64,000 bases of DNA from Costus lasius (lineage: Eukaryota > Streptophyta > Magnoliopsida > Zingiberales > Costaceae), in the NCBI GenBank assembly GCA_027563935.2, contig CM050454.1, positions 24,549,501 to 24,613,500 on the forward strand, in the 5' to 3' direction. The translations under genes were made by a program, and so were the position numbers. Under the pieces are notes generated by a model. That model did not search any database, was not told where the DNA came from, and saw only the letters and a program-made list of their open reading frames with translations. The first letter of the stretch is position 1. The number at the start of each line of letters is the position of its first letter. Positions 36,073-48,072 of this stretch are shown here, one piece after another.

Positions 36073-37782
36073 TGTTGGGGTATGCCCTTAAGGCTAATGT
36101 TTGAGGCCTTGGGATTCCATGAGTATCATGTATATAAACTCTTTTGTTTATAAAGGCAATGGTTGTTATTCAGGTTATTACATTGTCTGCTGCAATATGT
36201 GTACTTCTGAATAATGTCTCAAAGCTGTTCAGCTAGGCTGACATGCAGTTAAGTCCTTAGTCGAGATATCTTGGTGAACATGAGACAGCCTTGATATGGT
36301 TAAGACTAATATGTGTTCTAATCTTATAGGATGCTTCGAGCATGGAATAAGATGTAGACTCATGGGTACATTGGATGTACTGGACAGACCCTACTAGGAT
36401 ATTCAATTGTTTGTCACAATGTGAATAATCCTTGAATGCTGCAAGTGGCACATGTCCTTTGACTTGAGATCACTTGTGTTTCTAAATGATGATTGTCATT
36501 GTTTTGAGGTAGTTCAATATCATTTGAAATAAAATGATTATAGACTATCTTGGATGGTGAGCTTGAGTCAGGTTAGGGCACTAGTGATAGATAAAGGATT
36601 GCCGTCTCCTTGTTTAAGGAGTGTGATGTTCTAATGGGGCCCCCCCCTATGAGATGATTGAGAAAGTGTATGGCCATACCCAGGTGACTATGTTCATCTG
36701 ATCTAATCATGCTCATCATATTGGAGATACAGGCTTGACACGCTTGTCCAATAAGGACATCTAGTGGCAAAGGAAACATGTATGCCTTGTGAGTTTGATT
36801 CACACTTGTGCTGTGGTTTGGGTGTAGTCTTGGAAGACTCTTTTCTTTATATCGGGAGACAGTGATGTGTTGCTAGATACCCCTCACTGATCGTGATGAC
36901 GCAAGTCATCGTTACCGACATTTAAAGGAAACCCTCAGGGTCGCACAATTTGATGATATGACTTACTTAAGTCAGATCGTGTGGACTGATTTGTTTTGGT
37001 TCAGTTTAAAGGAGTTTAAACTCTGATTGTAAGTGAGATCTAGTCTGATCATGTTTGATTGATTAGGGCTTGAGATCGGTAAGCTTCGATCGAGAGTATT
37101 GATGCTAGATCGGTGAGATCAAGAGCATCGAGGGATGGACGGTTAGATCATTGAACCATTGGGTTTGATAATGTCTAGACTATTGCTTGGGCTGATTTGG
37201 TTTGACCAATGAACCATTGACATGTGAACCGGCTCAAGTGTGAGCGCATGGTCCACATGGAGTGGGATGATCGTTTGGTTCACTTGATGTGAACGCAAAA
37301 CGCTTCAACGGTTTCGGTTGCTATTTTTGGAAAGTCCAAAAATGAAAAACGTCTCCACGTTCAATGTGTGGTTTAATGCCTCATTCAACATTCGGCTCCT
37401 CTCTCTCGACGAGACGCAAAGGGTTGAAGGTGTTGACGACGAGAAGTTCGGCCAAGCAAGACACCATCTTTTTCCTTCATTCGATCAAGGACATCTTGGA
37501 GATCCTTGCTAGCACAAGGAGCATCCAAGGAGCAAGTCATCAATCCTTTTGTGTGCGACAATTTGGAGGAGACCTCTCTTGTTCTCTCGCTTCCAAGTCG
37601 CCATCTTCTTCATGGCTATGGTATGGATCTAAACTTCATCAAGTTGATCATATGTTCTTGCGAAAGATCTATGAAAACCCTTGCTTCCGCTTGCAAAGAT
37701 TTATGCGCCACCATTTAGGGTTTTCGCTCCCCCTTGAAGGGGACCTATTAGGGTTTCGCTCCCTCTTGAAAGGGACCCAACA
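36073..37782 (+). repeat. Element H: solo family-1 LTR inside G
   Basis: 1710-bp plus-strand LTR flanked by CTTCA (36068-36072 and 37783-37787), with no internal region. It ends GGGACCCAACA, giving TGTTGG/CCAACA termini as in A. The three-stem junction is at 36849-36921. Its middle stem is GATGAC (36895-36900) and GTCATC (36905-36910), a paired change relative to GATAAC/GTTATC. Confidence 0.96.
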
Positions 37783-40088
37783 CTTCACACCTAATACATA
37801 GGCTGCTTCTCCCAAATCTTTCATCTGGAAACATTTTCTTAACCATGCTTTGACGGCATGCAGTTCAGGAATATCGTTTCCAATGATCAAGATATCATCG
37901 ACGTAGAGGACTAGGAAAGTAATCACGCTCCCACTAAACCTCTTATATACACACGGGTCATCTTCATTCTTGATGAAACCAAACTTACAGATTGATTCAT
38001 CAAAACGAATATTCCAGCTTCTCGATGCTTGTTTAAGTACATAAATGGACTTCTTTAATTTGCATATTTTATGACGATCTGATGGATTGATGAAACCTTC
38101 AGGTTGTGTCATATACACATCCTCTTCTAGTTTTCCATTAAGGAAAGCGGTCTTCACATCCATCTGCCAGATCTCATAATCATAATATGCAGCTATCGCG
38201 AGAATAATCCGAATAGACTTGAACATGGCTACAGGAGAGAAAGTTTCATCATAATCTATCCCGTAGATTTGTTTGAAACCTTTCGCAACTAGCCTGCCTT
38301 TATAGGTAACCACGTTACCATCCATGTCAATCTTCTTCTTGAAGATCCACTTACAGCCTATAGGGATTACTCCCGGAGGCGGATCAACCAAATCCCAGAC
38401 TTGGTTATCTGACATGGAGTCCATCTCGGCTCGCATAGCTTCAAGCCATCTCCCTGATTTTGGTCCACTGACCGCATCCGCATAAGTGAGGGGTTCATCA
38501 TCAATGATGTAGAGTCCGTCATAGCGCTCAGGCTGTCGACGGATCCTTCCTGATCTTCGCGGTTCCCGTGATATCTGAGCCTCAGGTTGGTCAGTAACCT
38601 GTTCTATTGGCTCAGGCTCATCCAACTGTGCTTGACTACTTTGTCCTTCCTCTGGATTCTCATCCACCTTTATTTCTCTCCCACTGGCCTCTTGCAGAAG
38701 AAATTCCCTCTCAAGAAAAATAGCCATTCGAGCAACAAATACTTTGTTCTCCTTGGGATCGTAGAAATAATAACCCTTAGTTTCTTTAGGGTAACCGACA
38801 AAGATACATTTATCAGATCTGCTCTCCAGTTTCCCAGAGGTGAGCTTTTTGACATAAGCCTCGCAACCCCAGATTTTAATAAATGTCAAGCTCGGCTGTT
38901 TCCCATACCATAACTCATATGGAGTCTTTGAAACGGCCTTGGATGGCACTCGGTTTAGTACCTTTGCAGCTGTTTCCAGTGCAAATCCCCAAAAGGAGTA
39001 AGGTAGAGTAGCCTGACTCATCATAGAACGAACCATATCCAGTAAGGTTCTATTTCTCCTCTCGGACACACCATTCCATTGCGGTGTTCCTAGCGGAGTG
39101 AGCTGTGAGATAATCCCACACTCCTTCAGATAGTCAGTAAACTCTCGACTCAAGTATTCTCCACCTCGATCTGAACGAAGTGCCTTGATATTTCGGCCTA
39201 GCTGATTTTGTACTTCATTTTTGAACTCTTTGAACTTGTCAAAAGATTCACTCTTATGTCTCATTAGATAGACATAACCATACCTACTGAAATCATCAGT
39301 AAAGGTAATGAAGTATGAATAGCCACCTCTGGCATGTTTACTAAATGGCCCACACACATCACTGTGAATGAGGTCAAGTAAACCTGAAGCCCTTTGACCT
39401 TTATTAGAAAAAAGGAGTCTTCGTCATTTTGCCAATTAAACAAGCTTTGCATGTATCAAGCTCCTCATAGGAGAATGATCCCAGCAGTCCATGGTCATAC
39501 AACCACTTAATGCGCTTCTTGTTAATATGGCCTAAACGACTATGCCATAGCAAGGTGCTGTCATCAGCATACTTGGCTTTCTTATTATCAATTTGTTGTA
39601 TAGAACATTCCATGTTCAACATGAATAACCCATTGTTAATCGACCCAGTAGCATAAACAATATTATCAAAAGAAATATAACACTTTGAAGTTTTGCATTC
39701 AAAGGAAAACCCTTTCCTGACAAGAGCAGGAATAGAGATAATATTCTTAGTTATGCTCGGTACAAAATAACAATTGTCCAGTTCTAATACAAGACCAGAT
39801 GGTAAAGAGATGTGATATTCTCCTACAGCAACAGCAGCAACCCGTGCCCCGTTTCCTACTCGTAGGTCCACCTCATGCTGTCCCACCTGTCTTCTTCTCT
39901 TGAGTTCCTGTACATTTGAACAAATGTGAACTCCACATGCAGTGTCCAACACCCATGAAATAGAAGAAGAAGATACCATGACTTCAGTCACGAAAATACC
40001 TGAGCTAGAAGCGAAAGGCTTGCTTCCCTTCTTATCTCCTTGGAGCGCTTTACAGTCCTTCTTCCAGTGACCCAGCTGGCCACAATGG

Positions 40089-42318
40089 TGTTAGGGAATG
40101 CCGGGTATAATTTTAAAATTTTGCAGTCCTAGGACGCAGCGGAAGAAGTATTACACCCGAAACACATTCCTTTCCCAAGGATCCTTGCGAGTGAGAGAAC
40201 ACAAGGATGTGTTAGGGTTAGTACCTTTATTGCTTGTTTAGATGTCGAAGCCATGTTGAAGGCGCCCAAGTGTTCGCCCTCTACAAGTATCCACGCGTCG
40301 ACTCCTTGATCGTTGCTCCCTTCCACGCTCGGTGCTAGCCTCGGGAAGAGAATCAAGCCTTCACTTCCACTTGCGCCACCTTCAAGAGAAGTTGCACCAA
40401 GGAGGGGATAGGGAAGATGATGCCGCCAAGGACTTCCCTCTTCTTCTTTGCTTGCGCCACCTCCAAGGTGCGCCTATGGCCAAGAGATGATGAGGGCTTG
40501 TGACAAGAAGACGCCACCAAGCACAAAGAATCCTTGCGCCAAGAAGAGAGGAAGAGGAAGAACTTGCGGCTCCAAGGAAGAAGTTTGCACCACCTTGTTG
40601 TCGCCCTTTGCTTTGCTCTCTCTCCCTTCTATGTGTGTTCACGCCTCCTTAAAGTCCAACCATAGAAGGGGCGGTAAGGGGTCCTATAAATAGGACAAGA
40701 GGCGGCAAGGCAATGGCTAAGATCATGCCAAGTGGGCGGCTAGGATAAAGGGGTCTTGAGGTAAGGAAAGTCTCCAAGACTTTACCATAAACCTCATTCA
40801 ACCTATCCTAATTTGCCCAATGGCCATATCAGCCCAAGACATGCCTTAGATGCATGCATTCCATCCAAGGGAAGGGCAAGGCGCAACAAGCATGAGGAGT
40901 TTCGGCTAGGGTAAGAATTTTGGGAGAAACTAGGGTTTTAGGTAAGGTAAGTCTCCAAGACATTACCATATACCTTACCCTACTATCCATATGCGCCCAA
41001 GCTCTTTCCAAAAGAGCCATCAAGCCATATCAGCCCCAAGACTTACCTTAGAGGCAAGTATTCCTTCCAAGGAAGAAGGGCTAGGCGCCCTTTACTTCCA
41101 TAATGAAGCAAAGGCGCCTCCCTCACCCCATTATGCCCCTAGGCGCCAATGGGGTGAGATTTCTCCCCATTATACCCTTTTAAGTTAATTCCTCTTCATG
41201 ACAACTAATTATTGGGCCTCATTGGATAATGAGCTAGCCCAAACTTCATGGCATGGGTTGATTAAGCCATTGGATCTAATGCAATGCAACCCTAATCCAA
41301 ATGTGACCAATCTAGGTCAATTTTGGGTCAACCTGCCAAAAATGAAGTTTGGTTCCAATAACTTTCTTCCATCTCATCAGGCCCATTGGCGCTGATGAAA
41401 TCTTCCAAATAGATCCAAGTTATCCAATAACCTGATCATAAGGCTTATGATTAAAGCAACGTCAAGAGTCTATTGCGTGTGACCCCGTAGGATCCATATG
41501 ACGATGGCAATGATGTAAACATCATAAGTAGTGAGGGGTATCTAGCAACACATCACTACTACCCATGTCATAGGACTTAAGTCATTATGGCAACAACTCC
41601 TAACAAGCAACGAGGATTCCCATTGCATTACAGATCCCTTTGCCTAAGCTGATATCCTGCCATTGGATTAGTCTCAAGTTTATTATCCAATGCCTTGGTC
41701 ATGACTCAAACAAGTGTGGCCACACTCTCATGTCATGCACCAATAAGGTGGGGCGCCCCGAGGTGGATATCATGCTTCCTCGGAAGGAAGGGGCAAATCC
41801 TACTATTGGTCATCCATGTCTCTACGTGACTTATGACATGCCCAATGACAGTCGTTTTGATCTCCCAATTACGGAGAGACGTAAGACTGTATTAAAGCAT
41901 ACCCTTCATCAAGTCTAGACATGAATACCTCAAGTCTAAGGATCAATGCAAACCTCTTGCATGTGAGATTGACTTGTTGACTAGACAAGTCAATCCTCAC
42001 GGTGGATCACTCCAGTGCATCCAATGCACCTGTATGTCTGCGTTACTGTGCCCCGCACCTAACCAGCCCATACACCAGTCTCACATGTACCAAAGCTGTC
42101 CCATATCTGCTAAGGTACCTTGCCTGGGGATAGCTTATGAGAATGGATCCAATCCAAACTCCTGGGACATTATTTATGCAACTCAATACATCAACGCAGG
42201 TAGAGAAGTCTGCATAATAACGACCATGCCTATATAAAAAGTAATAGTTCTATCAAAGTACATTCAAACAATACCTGACCATGTCCATACATTGGTCTTT
42301 AGGGCATATACACCAACA
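40089..42318 (-). repeat. Element I: solo family-2 LTR inside G
   Basis: 2230-bp minus-strand LTR flanked by AATGG (40084-40088 and 42319-42323). It starts TGTTAGGGAATGCC on this strand and ends ATACACCAACA. It is longer than the F LTR because a block of about 140-155 bp is duplicated (about 40750-40884 and 40933-41089). The three-stem junction is at 41498-41571. The palindrome that reads GTATGGCCATAC elsewhere is GTGTGGCCACAC here (41714-41725), and the paired repeat GTACAT/ATGTAC is GTGCAT/ATGCAC (42015-42029). Confidence 0.95.
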
Positions 42319-43048
42319 AATGGAAACATCTATATTCCTTCGACCGCTTTATCTTTTGCTTTAGAGCCTTGTTGTAGCTCTTGATAGGGGCTTTGCCCTT
42401 CTTCCCCTTCTTCTTGTTCCTGGAAGGAACCATTAGGACAGAGGATGAAGGCTTTCCCTTCTCAAGGGTCTGCTCTGTAGTATAGAGCATGTTCAGTAAC
42501 TCCGCCGGCGTACAGTCGATCTTGTTCATATTAAAATTAATGATGAATGGATCGAAAGAGGCCGGGAGAGACTGCAGGATGATGTCTACAACAAGCTCCT
42601 GATTGATGGTGTGTCCCAGTTTCTCTAGAGCCTCCTTGTACCCAATCATCTTGAGTACGTGAGCTCCCACTGGACTCCCTTCAGTCAGTTTGCTCTGAAA
42701 GAAAAGTTTTGTCAAGTTATAGCGTTCAGTCCTTGCCTGTGCAGCATACAGCATCTTGAGATTTTCTATAATTTCAATAGCAGATAAATCTTCATGCTGA
42801 CGCTGAAGCTCTGGCGTCATAGACGCAAGCATAAGGCAAGCGACATCAATGCTATCATTGACATGCTTCTCATAAGCTTCCCGAACCGCCCTTGCGGCGT
42901 TCGCAGCGGGTTGAGGCGGTATTGCTGTCTCAAGGACATACAGTTTCCTCTCAGCCTTAAGAACAATCTTAAGGTGTCCGTACCAGTCTGAGAAGTTTGG
43001 CCCAGCAAACTTCTCCCTTTCCAGTAAGGATCGCACATTGAACGTTGT

Positions 43049-44890
43049 GGTGTTCGTTGCTGCAGTAATCTACAACATTGCAAGAACAGCAAGGTCAGTA
43101 TCAATGTTAGAATCAATCCAGGACTTAAGAATGATTCTTTTCTCACTATTTTATCTGACTGAAAAATCCAGTAAAACAGTCCGAAAGAGTAAAACTCTTT
43201 TAGTGAGATGGGATCCAGATTTCATACTTGGTCTCCGCGTCCCGCTCAGGCGAGATAAGATGCACAGAGAGTACAAGCAGTAATCTCTGGTAGGCAATCC
43301 CTGCCAATCGCCAACCCGTGCGATTCCCCTTCATCTGGGCAATCCAGCAGACTGTGCCAACTGAGTTGGTACAACACAGTCTCTGATCCCACAGATGGCT
43401 GCCTCCATATGGCTACCATATGCTCAATATGTAGCCTACATGGTCAAGCTGACCTGACCTACTCCCTGGACCACCACGTGCTATGCTGAGCAACGAGAAG
43501 CGATAAATCCCTTCTCTGTAACACGCAGGTGTAATCACACACCGTCTGAAGATAGATGGGCGTGCCCACTGAGTGGGTACAACACGGCCCCAACGATAGT
43601 CAGAACAGTGAGGTTTCGCGTCAGAAGGCTTACGTGCTTGATATTCATCGTTGGATTTTAACGGTCCTTTTATCTTCTTAACTATCATGCAAATCCTATG
43701 GTGATAGCAGAAGAATGAATCATGCAGATATTAAATTTACTTAAACAGTAAATAGAAAGCATGATGATCTTATGTGGTAAAAGCCCATTAAGCCTAAGTT
43801 AGACCTTAAATTAACTTAAGTCTTCACTTGAGCTCTTCATGGGTCTTTATCATTTCATCTGGCCCAACCCGGGCCCAAGCGCCCTGTGCAGCTGAGATGC
43901 GCCCACCAGGTAAAATGCGCCTGTCCTAGAGTCGAACCCTAGACCTCCCACTAGTGAAGCCACTTGCTGCATGCGCCTCTGCCATGTGTGCTCTGTGCTC
44001 ATGTCTGATTAAATTACATTTTAATCTATCTAGACATGATTTGACTCGCAGGTCAATTACACATTAATATAAATTGAAATGTGATTCGCAGATCACAATA
44101 ATAATTCACAATTAATTAATCCAGGCACGCAGGCCCCAGCACAGCACACATTAAATTTGGGCAGCCCACATAAGATGAAATAGACATTCAATCATGTTAT
44201 ACAAACATCATGTGATCCAAACAAGAAAATAAAATGTTTGAAAATCCCATTGGCAACAATTTTATTTCCTTATGTGCCCTACTACCTTACAACGGTCCAT
44301 TAATAGGGATCCACTCATCAGACCTAGTCAGACCCACTTGCCCTTGCATGCACCAAGTCATAACCGACTTGTGTCGACCTCATGGCCAACAATGCATGCC
44401 TTAAGGGCTGAACGTCCCACATGATTTCTGGCAAGCGGGTGTGACCCCGGGCCTTAATCATGAGCGTTCATTGGTTGTCTCAATCAGACATCGCTACACG
44501 CCTTTCTGCGGTCGACCTATAGCCACCTCATGCTTGCGCATAGGTGCCATCTGGTCGACCCATCTAGGCTGTTAGATGGTCTGATCAAGCTGTTGGGTCT
44601 AGACTGGACGACGACTTCAACCCTAATAACCCGTCTAAGGTTTTTTTTAAAGTAGGTGCTTATAGATCTAAGTGAGTCGCGCAAGATGTTACAAGTTTTG
44701 ACAAAAACATTTGAACAAAGCGCAAACAAACATCATGCGCCAATAAGTAACATGTATAAACATGAAAATCATACATGCGCCAACATTTCATAACTAGCAT
44801 GTATTTTCGCATGTTGCTTAGGTTTAGATCTACAAATCGCAAACATGGATCACAAAAACAAGCAATCATATGATCATACAGAAACCTATC
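43049..44890 (-). other. Element G 5' leader
   Basis: About 1.8 kb without a supported gene. Bulged hairpins lie at 43232-43270, 43350-43381 and 43561-43586. CTGCGA-loop hairpins lie at 44041-44056 (TTGAC/GTCAA) and 44081-44096 (GTGAT/ATCAC); a three-base-pair version with loop CTGCGT is at 44124-44135. Layout and order match those of A, B and L. Confidence 0.8.
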
Positions 44891-44902
44891 GCTCTGATAC
44901 CA
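44891..44902 (-). other. Primer-binding site, element G
   Basis: Sense TGGTATCAGAGC, two bases from the LTR end; complementary to initiator-Met tRNA. Confidence 0.93.
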
Positions 44903-44904
44903 AT

Positions 44905-46572
44905 TGAAAGTCCCTAAAGGGGGGGGGGAAACCCTAATAGGCGCATATCAGAGTTTTCACAAGCGGAAGCTAGGGTTTCTAAGATCGGTTTGCATGTCAT
45001 ATAATCAACTTATTAATACTTGTATAGATCAAATTAAGAGATCATACCAATGCCATTTCTTGGATGGAGACTTGGAAGCAAAGAAGCGTGTGCTTCTTCT
45101 CCAAAGCGTGCACACACAAGATGATTGATGGCTTTCTCCTTGTCGTTCCTTGTGCTAGCAAGGATCTCCAAGTCTCCTGATCGTGTGAAAGGAATGTGAT
45201 GATGTCTTTTGTTTGTCACACAACCTCCTTGGCGTGAAGACTCTCCTCACATGAGAGAGGCGTCGAAAGGAGAAGAGAGGCGAGCGTTCATCTCGAACGT
45301 GAGGCGTGAAGTCTATTTTGGAAACCATGACTTCCAAAAATAGCAAGTCATCACTTCATGCGTTCATGCATTCATGAACCAACCGCAAACTCCTTCTTTT
45401 GAACCATGCGCTCATGTGATGAGCCGGTTCAAATATATTTGGTTCAAAGACCAAATCAAACCAAGCCTTGGTCTAGATCATATAAAACCAAATGTCTCAA
45501 GATCTAACCACACATCTCTTGATGCTCTTGATCTCATCGATCTAGCATCAGTTCTCTCGATCGAAGCTTACCGATCTCAAGCCCTAATCAATCAAACATG
45601 ATCAGACCAGATCTCACTTACAATCAGAGTTTAAACTCCTTTAAACTAAACCAAAACAATTCAGTCCACACGATCTGACTTAAGTAAGCCATATCATCAA
45701 ATTGTGCGACCCTAAGGGTTTCCTTTAAATGTCGGTAACGATAACTTACGTTATCACGAACAGAGAGGGGTATCTAGCAACACATCACTGTCTCCCGATA
45801 TAAAGGAAAGAGTCTTCCAAGACTACACCCAAACCATAGCATAAGTGTGAATTCAATTCACCAGACATACTTGTTTCCTTTGCCACTGGATGTTCTTATT
45901 GGATAAGCATGTCAAGCCTGTAACTCCAATATGATGAGAGTGGTTAGATCCGATGAACATAGTCATCTGGGTATGGCCATACACTTTCTCAACCATCTCA
46001 TCCAGGGGCCCCTTTAGAACATCACACTCCAATCAAGGAGAAGGCAATCCTATATCTATCACTAGCGCCCTAACATGACTCATGTTCATTATCCAAGATA
46101 GTCTATAACCATTATGTTTCAAATGATATTGAACTACCTCAAAACAATGCCAATCATCATTTAGAAACACAAGTGATCTCAAGTCAGAGGAAATATGCCA
46201 CTTGCTTGCATATAAGGATTATTCACATTGTGACAAGCAATTGAACATCCTAAGTAGGGTCTGTCCAGTACATCCAATGTACCCATGAGTCTACATCTTA
46301 TTCCATGCTCGAAGCATCCTATAAGATTAGAACACATATTAGTCTCAATCATATCAAGGCTGTCTCATGTTCACCAAGATATCTCGACTAAGGACTATAC
46401 TGCATGTCAGCCAAGCTGAACAGCATTGAGACATTATTCAGAAGTATACATATGGCAGCAGATAATGCAACAACCTGAATAACAACCATTGCCTTTATAA
46501 ACATTGAGTTTATACATGATACTGATATAATCCCAAGGCCTCAAACATTAGCCTTAAGGGCATACCCCAACA
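44905..46572 (-). repeat. Element G 5' LTR
   Basis: 1668 bp, partner of 33519-35186, followed by the GTTTT duplication. The three-stem junction is at 45729-45801. Confidence 0.95.
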
Positions 46573-46577
46573 GTTTT

Positions 46578-47471
46578 CCCCATTCTCTTCGATTTCTGAT
46601 CCTCTGATACTATGGATTATTGTAATTCTTCAACTATGCTAGCTTAAACTCTTTTTGGGACATGGGGGAGTAATTCCCCTCAATTTCTTAATGACTAGAT
46701 TATTTTTACTTTCGTCATGATGATTTTATTATGATAATTCTACTTATGTGATGATTGTCTTTAATTCTTCATAGATTCATATTGTTAGCATGTTTTAGAG
46801 TTTTTGCAATATGGACTGAAAAGTGATTTGCTAAGAACTTGGAACCCTATAATTGAATGTTAGGAACTCATCGTAAGAAATTAAGTTTGTTCTTATTTCT
46901 CGATTTTAGAAGTTTAATGCCATGTTAATAATCTGAATCTAGGATTGAGTTACTGTGATAAACATGACGATACTATGAGAAATCAAGTATTGGATTGTTG
47001 GAGGACCTTAAGTAGAACTTATGAAAATTATAGTATGAAAGTATGTAATTTTCACTTGAGCTGATTAATTTAGAATTCAGATGCATGAAAGTGATCCTTG
47101 AGTTCTTTATCAATGATTTACTTATCTTTAGCATCGAATAAATCCTGCATGAAAGTGAGGATTGGTTCTTTGTAAATTGTCTGCACGAAAGTGAGATTAT
47201 TTCTTTATTAAGTAAATTATATCTTTATCATAATAAATTTGATTGACGAACATCTATTCATATCTAGTCATGGAAATTAAGGAGGATGAAACCCTAGTCC
47301 TAGTTTCTCTCTCTGATATTTTTGTGTAGCTTTCGATAGTTTACTTTCATATTTCTGGTTGCCTAGCTACTAAGAAATTGATTATTCGGTACTTAGCAAA
47401 TGAGGTCACTATGGTTTGATATCTTAATTATTACTTCGAGTATCCGTGCACTTGCAGACACAAAATTAGGC
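46578..47471. other. AT-rich stretch without recognisable gene
   Basis: Base composition shifts sharply to AT-rich here, unlike the copia DNA on its left. It precedes the gypsy integrase remnant and probably belongs to the same decayed element. Three imperfect repeats of a GCAYGAAAGTGA motif occur near 47084, 47150 and 47191. No coding frame is supported. Confidence 0.5.
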
Positions 47472-48042
47472 ACCAAGCTTTAGTTTAGCACTGCTTACCA
47501 TCCTCAAACTGATGGTCAATTTGAGAGAACAATTCAAATACTTGATGACCTTCTTAGAGCATATATAATGGATTTGGAGGGAGAATGAGATGGTGATTTG
47601 TATCTCATTGAGTTCACTTAGAATAACAGCTATCATTCAAGTATACAAATGACATCTTATGAAGCATTATATGGAAGGAAGTGCAGGACACCAATTTGCT
47701 GGGAGGAAGTTGGTGATCGGAAAATAATGGTTTCTGATGAGGTACAGGAAACTACAGAAAAGATTCAAGTGATAAGAAATAAATTGAAAAAATCTCAAAG
47801 TTGCCAGAAAAGTATAATCCTGATCCCTATCACACATTATTGAGCATAAGCCCTTGGAAATTGATAAAGATTTGACCTACACTGTAAAGCCCAAGAAAAT
47901 TGTGGATATGAAAGATAAGATCTTAAGGAATTGTGTCATTCCCTTAGTGAAGGTCATTTGGCAAAATAATTCAATGGAAGAGGCTACTTGGGAGATGGAA
48001 GAGGAAATGAAGAGGCAGTACCCACATCTCTTTAATGATTAA
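47472..48042 (+). pseudogene. Element M: decayed Ty3/gypsy chromovirus integrase tail and chromodomain
   Basis: Translated, the stretch reads as the end of a gypsy integrase: 'STAYHPQTDGQ' with the catalytic Glu in 'FERTIQ', then 'NNSYHSSIQM' and 'YEALYGRKCRTPICWEEVG'. This segment is typical of plant chromoviruses. From about 47880 it matches a chromodomain, with 'ILRNCVIPLVKVIW' and 'EEATWEMEEEMKRQYPHLF'. Stops occur at 47481, 47586 and after 'LIEFT', and the frame shifts near 47840, so it is long dead. The lineage resembles Tekay/Del, on recall only. Confidence 0.85.
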
Positions 48043-48072
48043 GGTATGAAAATTTATAGGACTAAATTTCTT

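Larger units (their letters stand above)
35207..43048 (-). pseudogene. Element G Gag-Pol polyprotein, multiply disrupted
   Basis: Coding DNA is found in four blocks: Gag (43048-42319), zinc knuckle/protease/pre-integrase (40088 to about 39411), integrase and RT (about 39411-37788) and RT end plus RNase H (36072-35207). Solo LTRs I and H separate blocks one/two and three/four. At about 39411 a longer T run (sense) shifts the frame after 'MTKTPF'. At 43046-43048 the codon aligned with the ATG of other copies reads ACA, and no in-frame ATG replaces it nearby. One integrase residue differs: 'TPLGTPQWNG' in place of 'TPPGTPQWNG'. YVDD and RNase H motifs remain. Confidence 0.92.
33519..46572 (-). 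mobile_element. Element G: copia retrotransposon carrying two solo LTRs
   Basis: Minus-strand family-1 element flanked by perfect GTTTT duplications (33514-33518 and 46573-46577). LTRs of 1668 bp each (33519-35186 and 44905-46572) differ at roughly a dozen sites by eye. Solo LTR H (plus orientation) lies in the RT region and solo LTR I (family 2) in the zinc-knuckle region. Without them the element would be about 9.1 kb. The polyprotein also has a frameshift and a lost start codon, so it is dead. Confidence 0.95.

Noticed and set aside
37735..37760. TTAGGGTTT text near LTR ends, similar to plant telomere repeat
   Set aside because: Single occurrences inside U5 with variable flanks, not tandem arrays.
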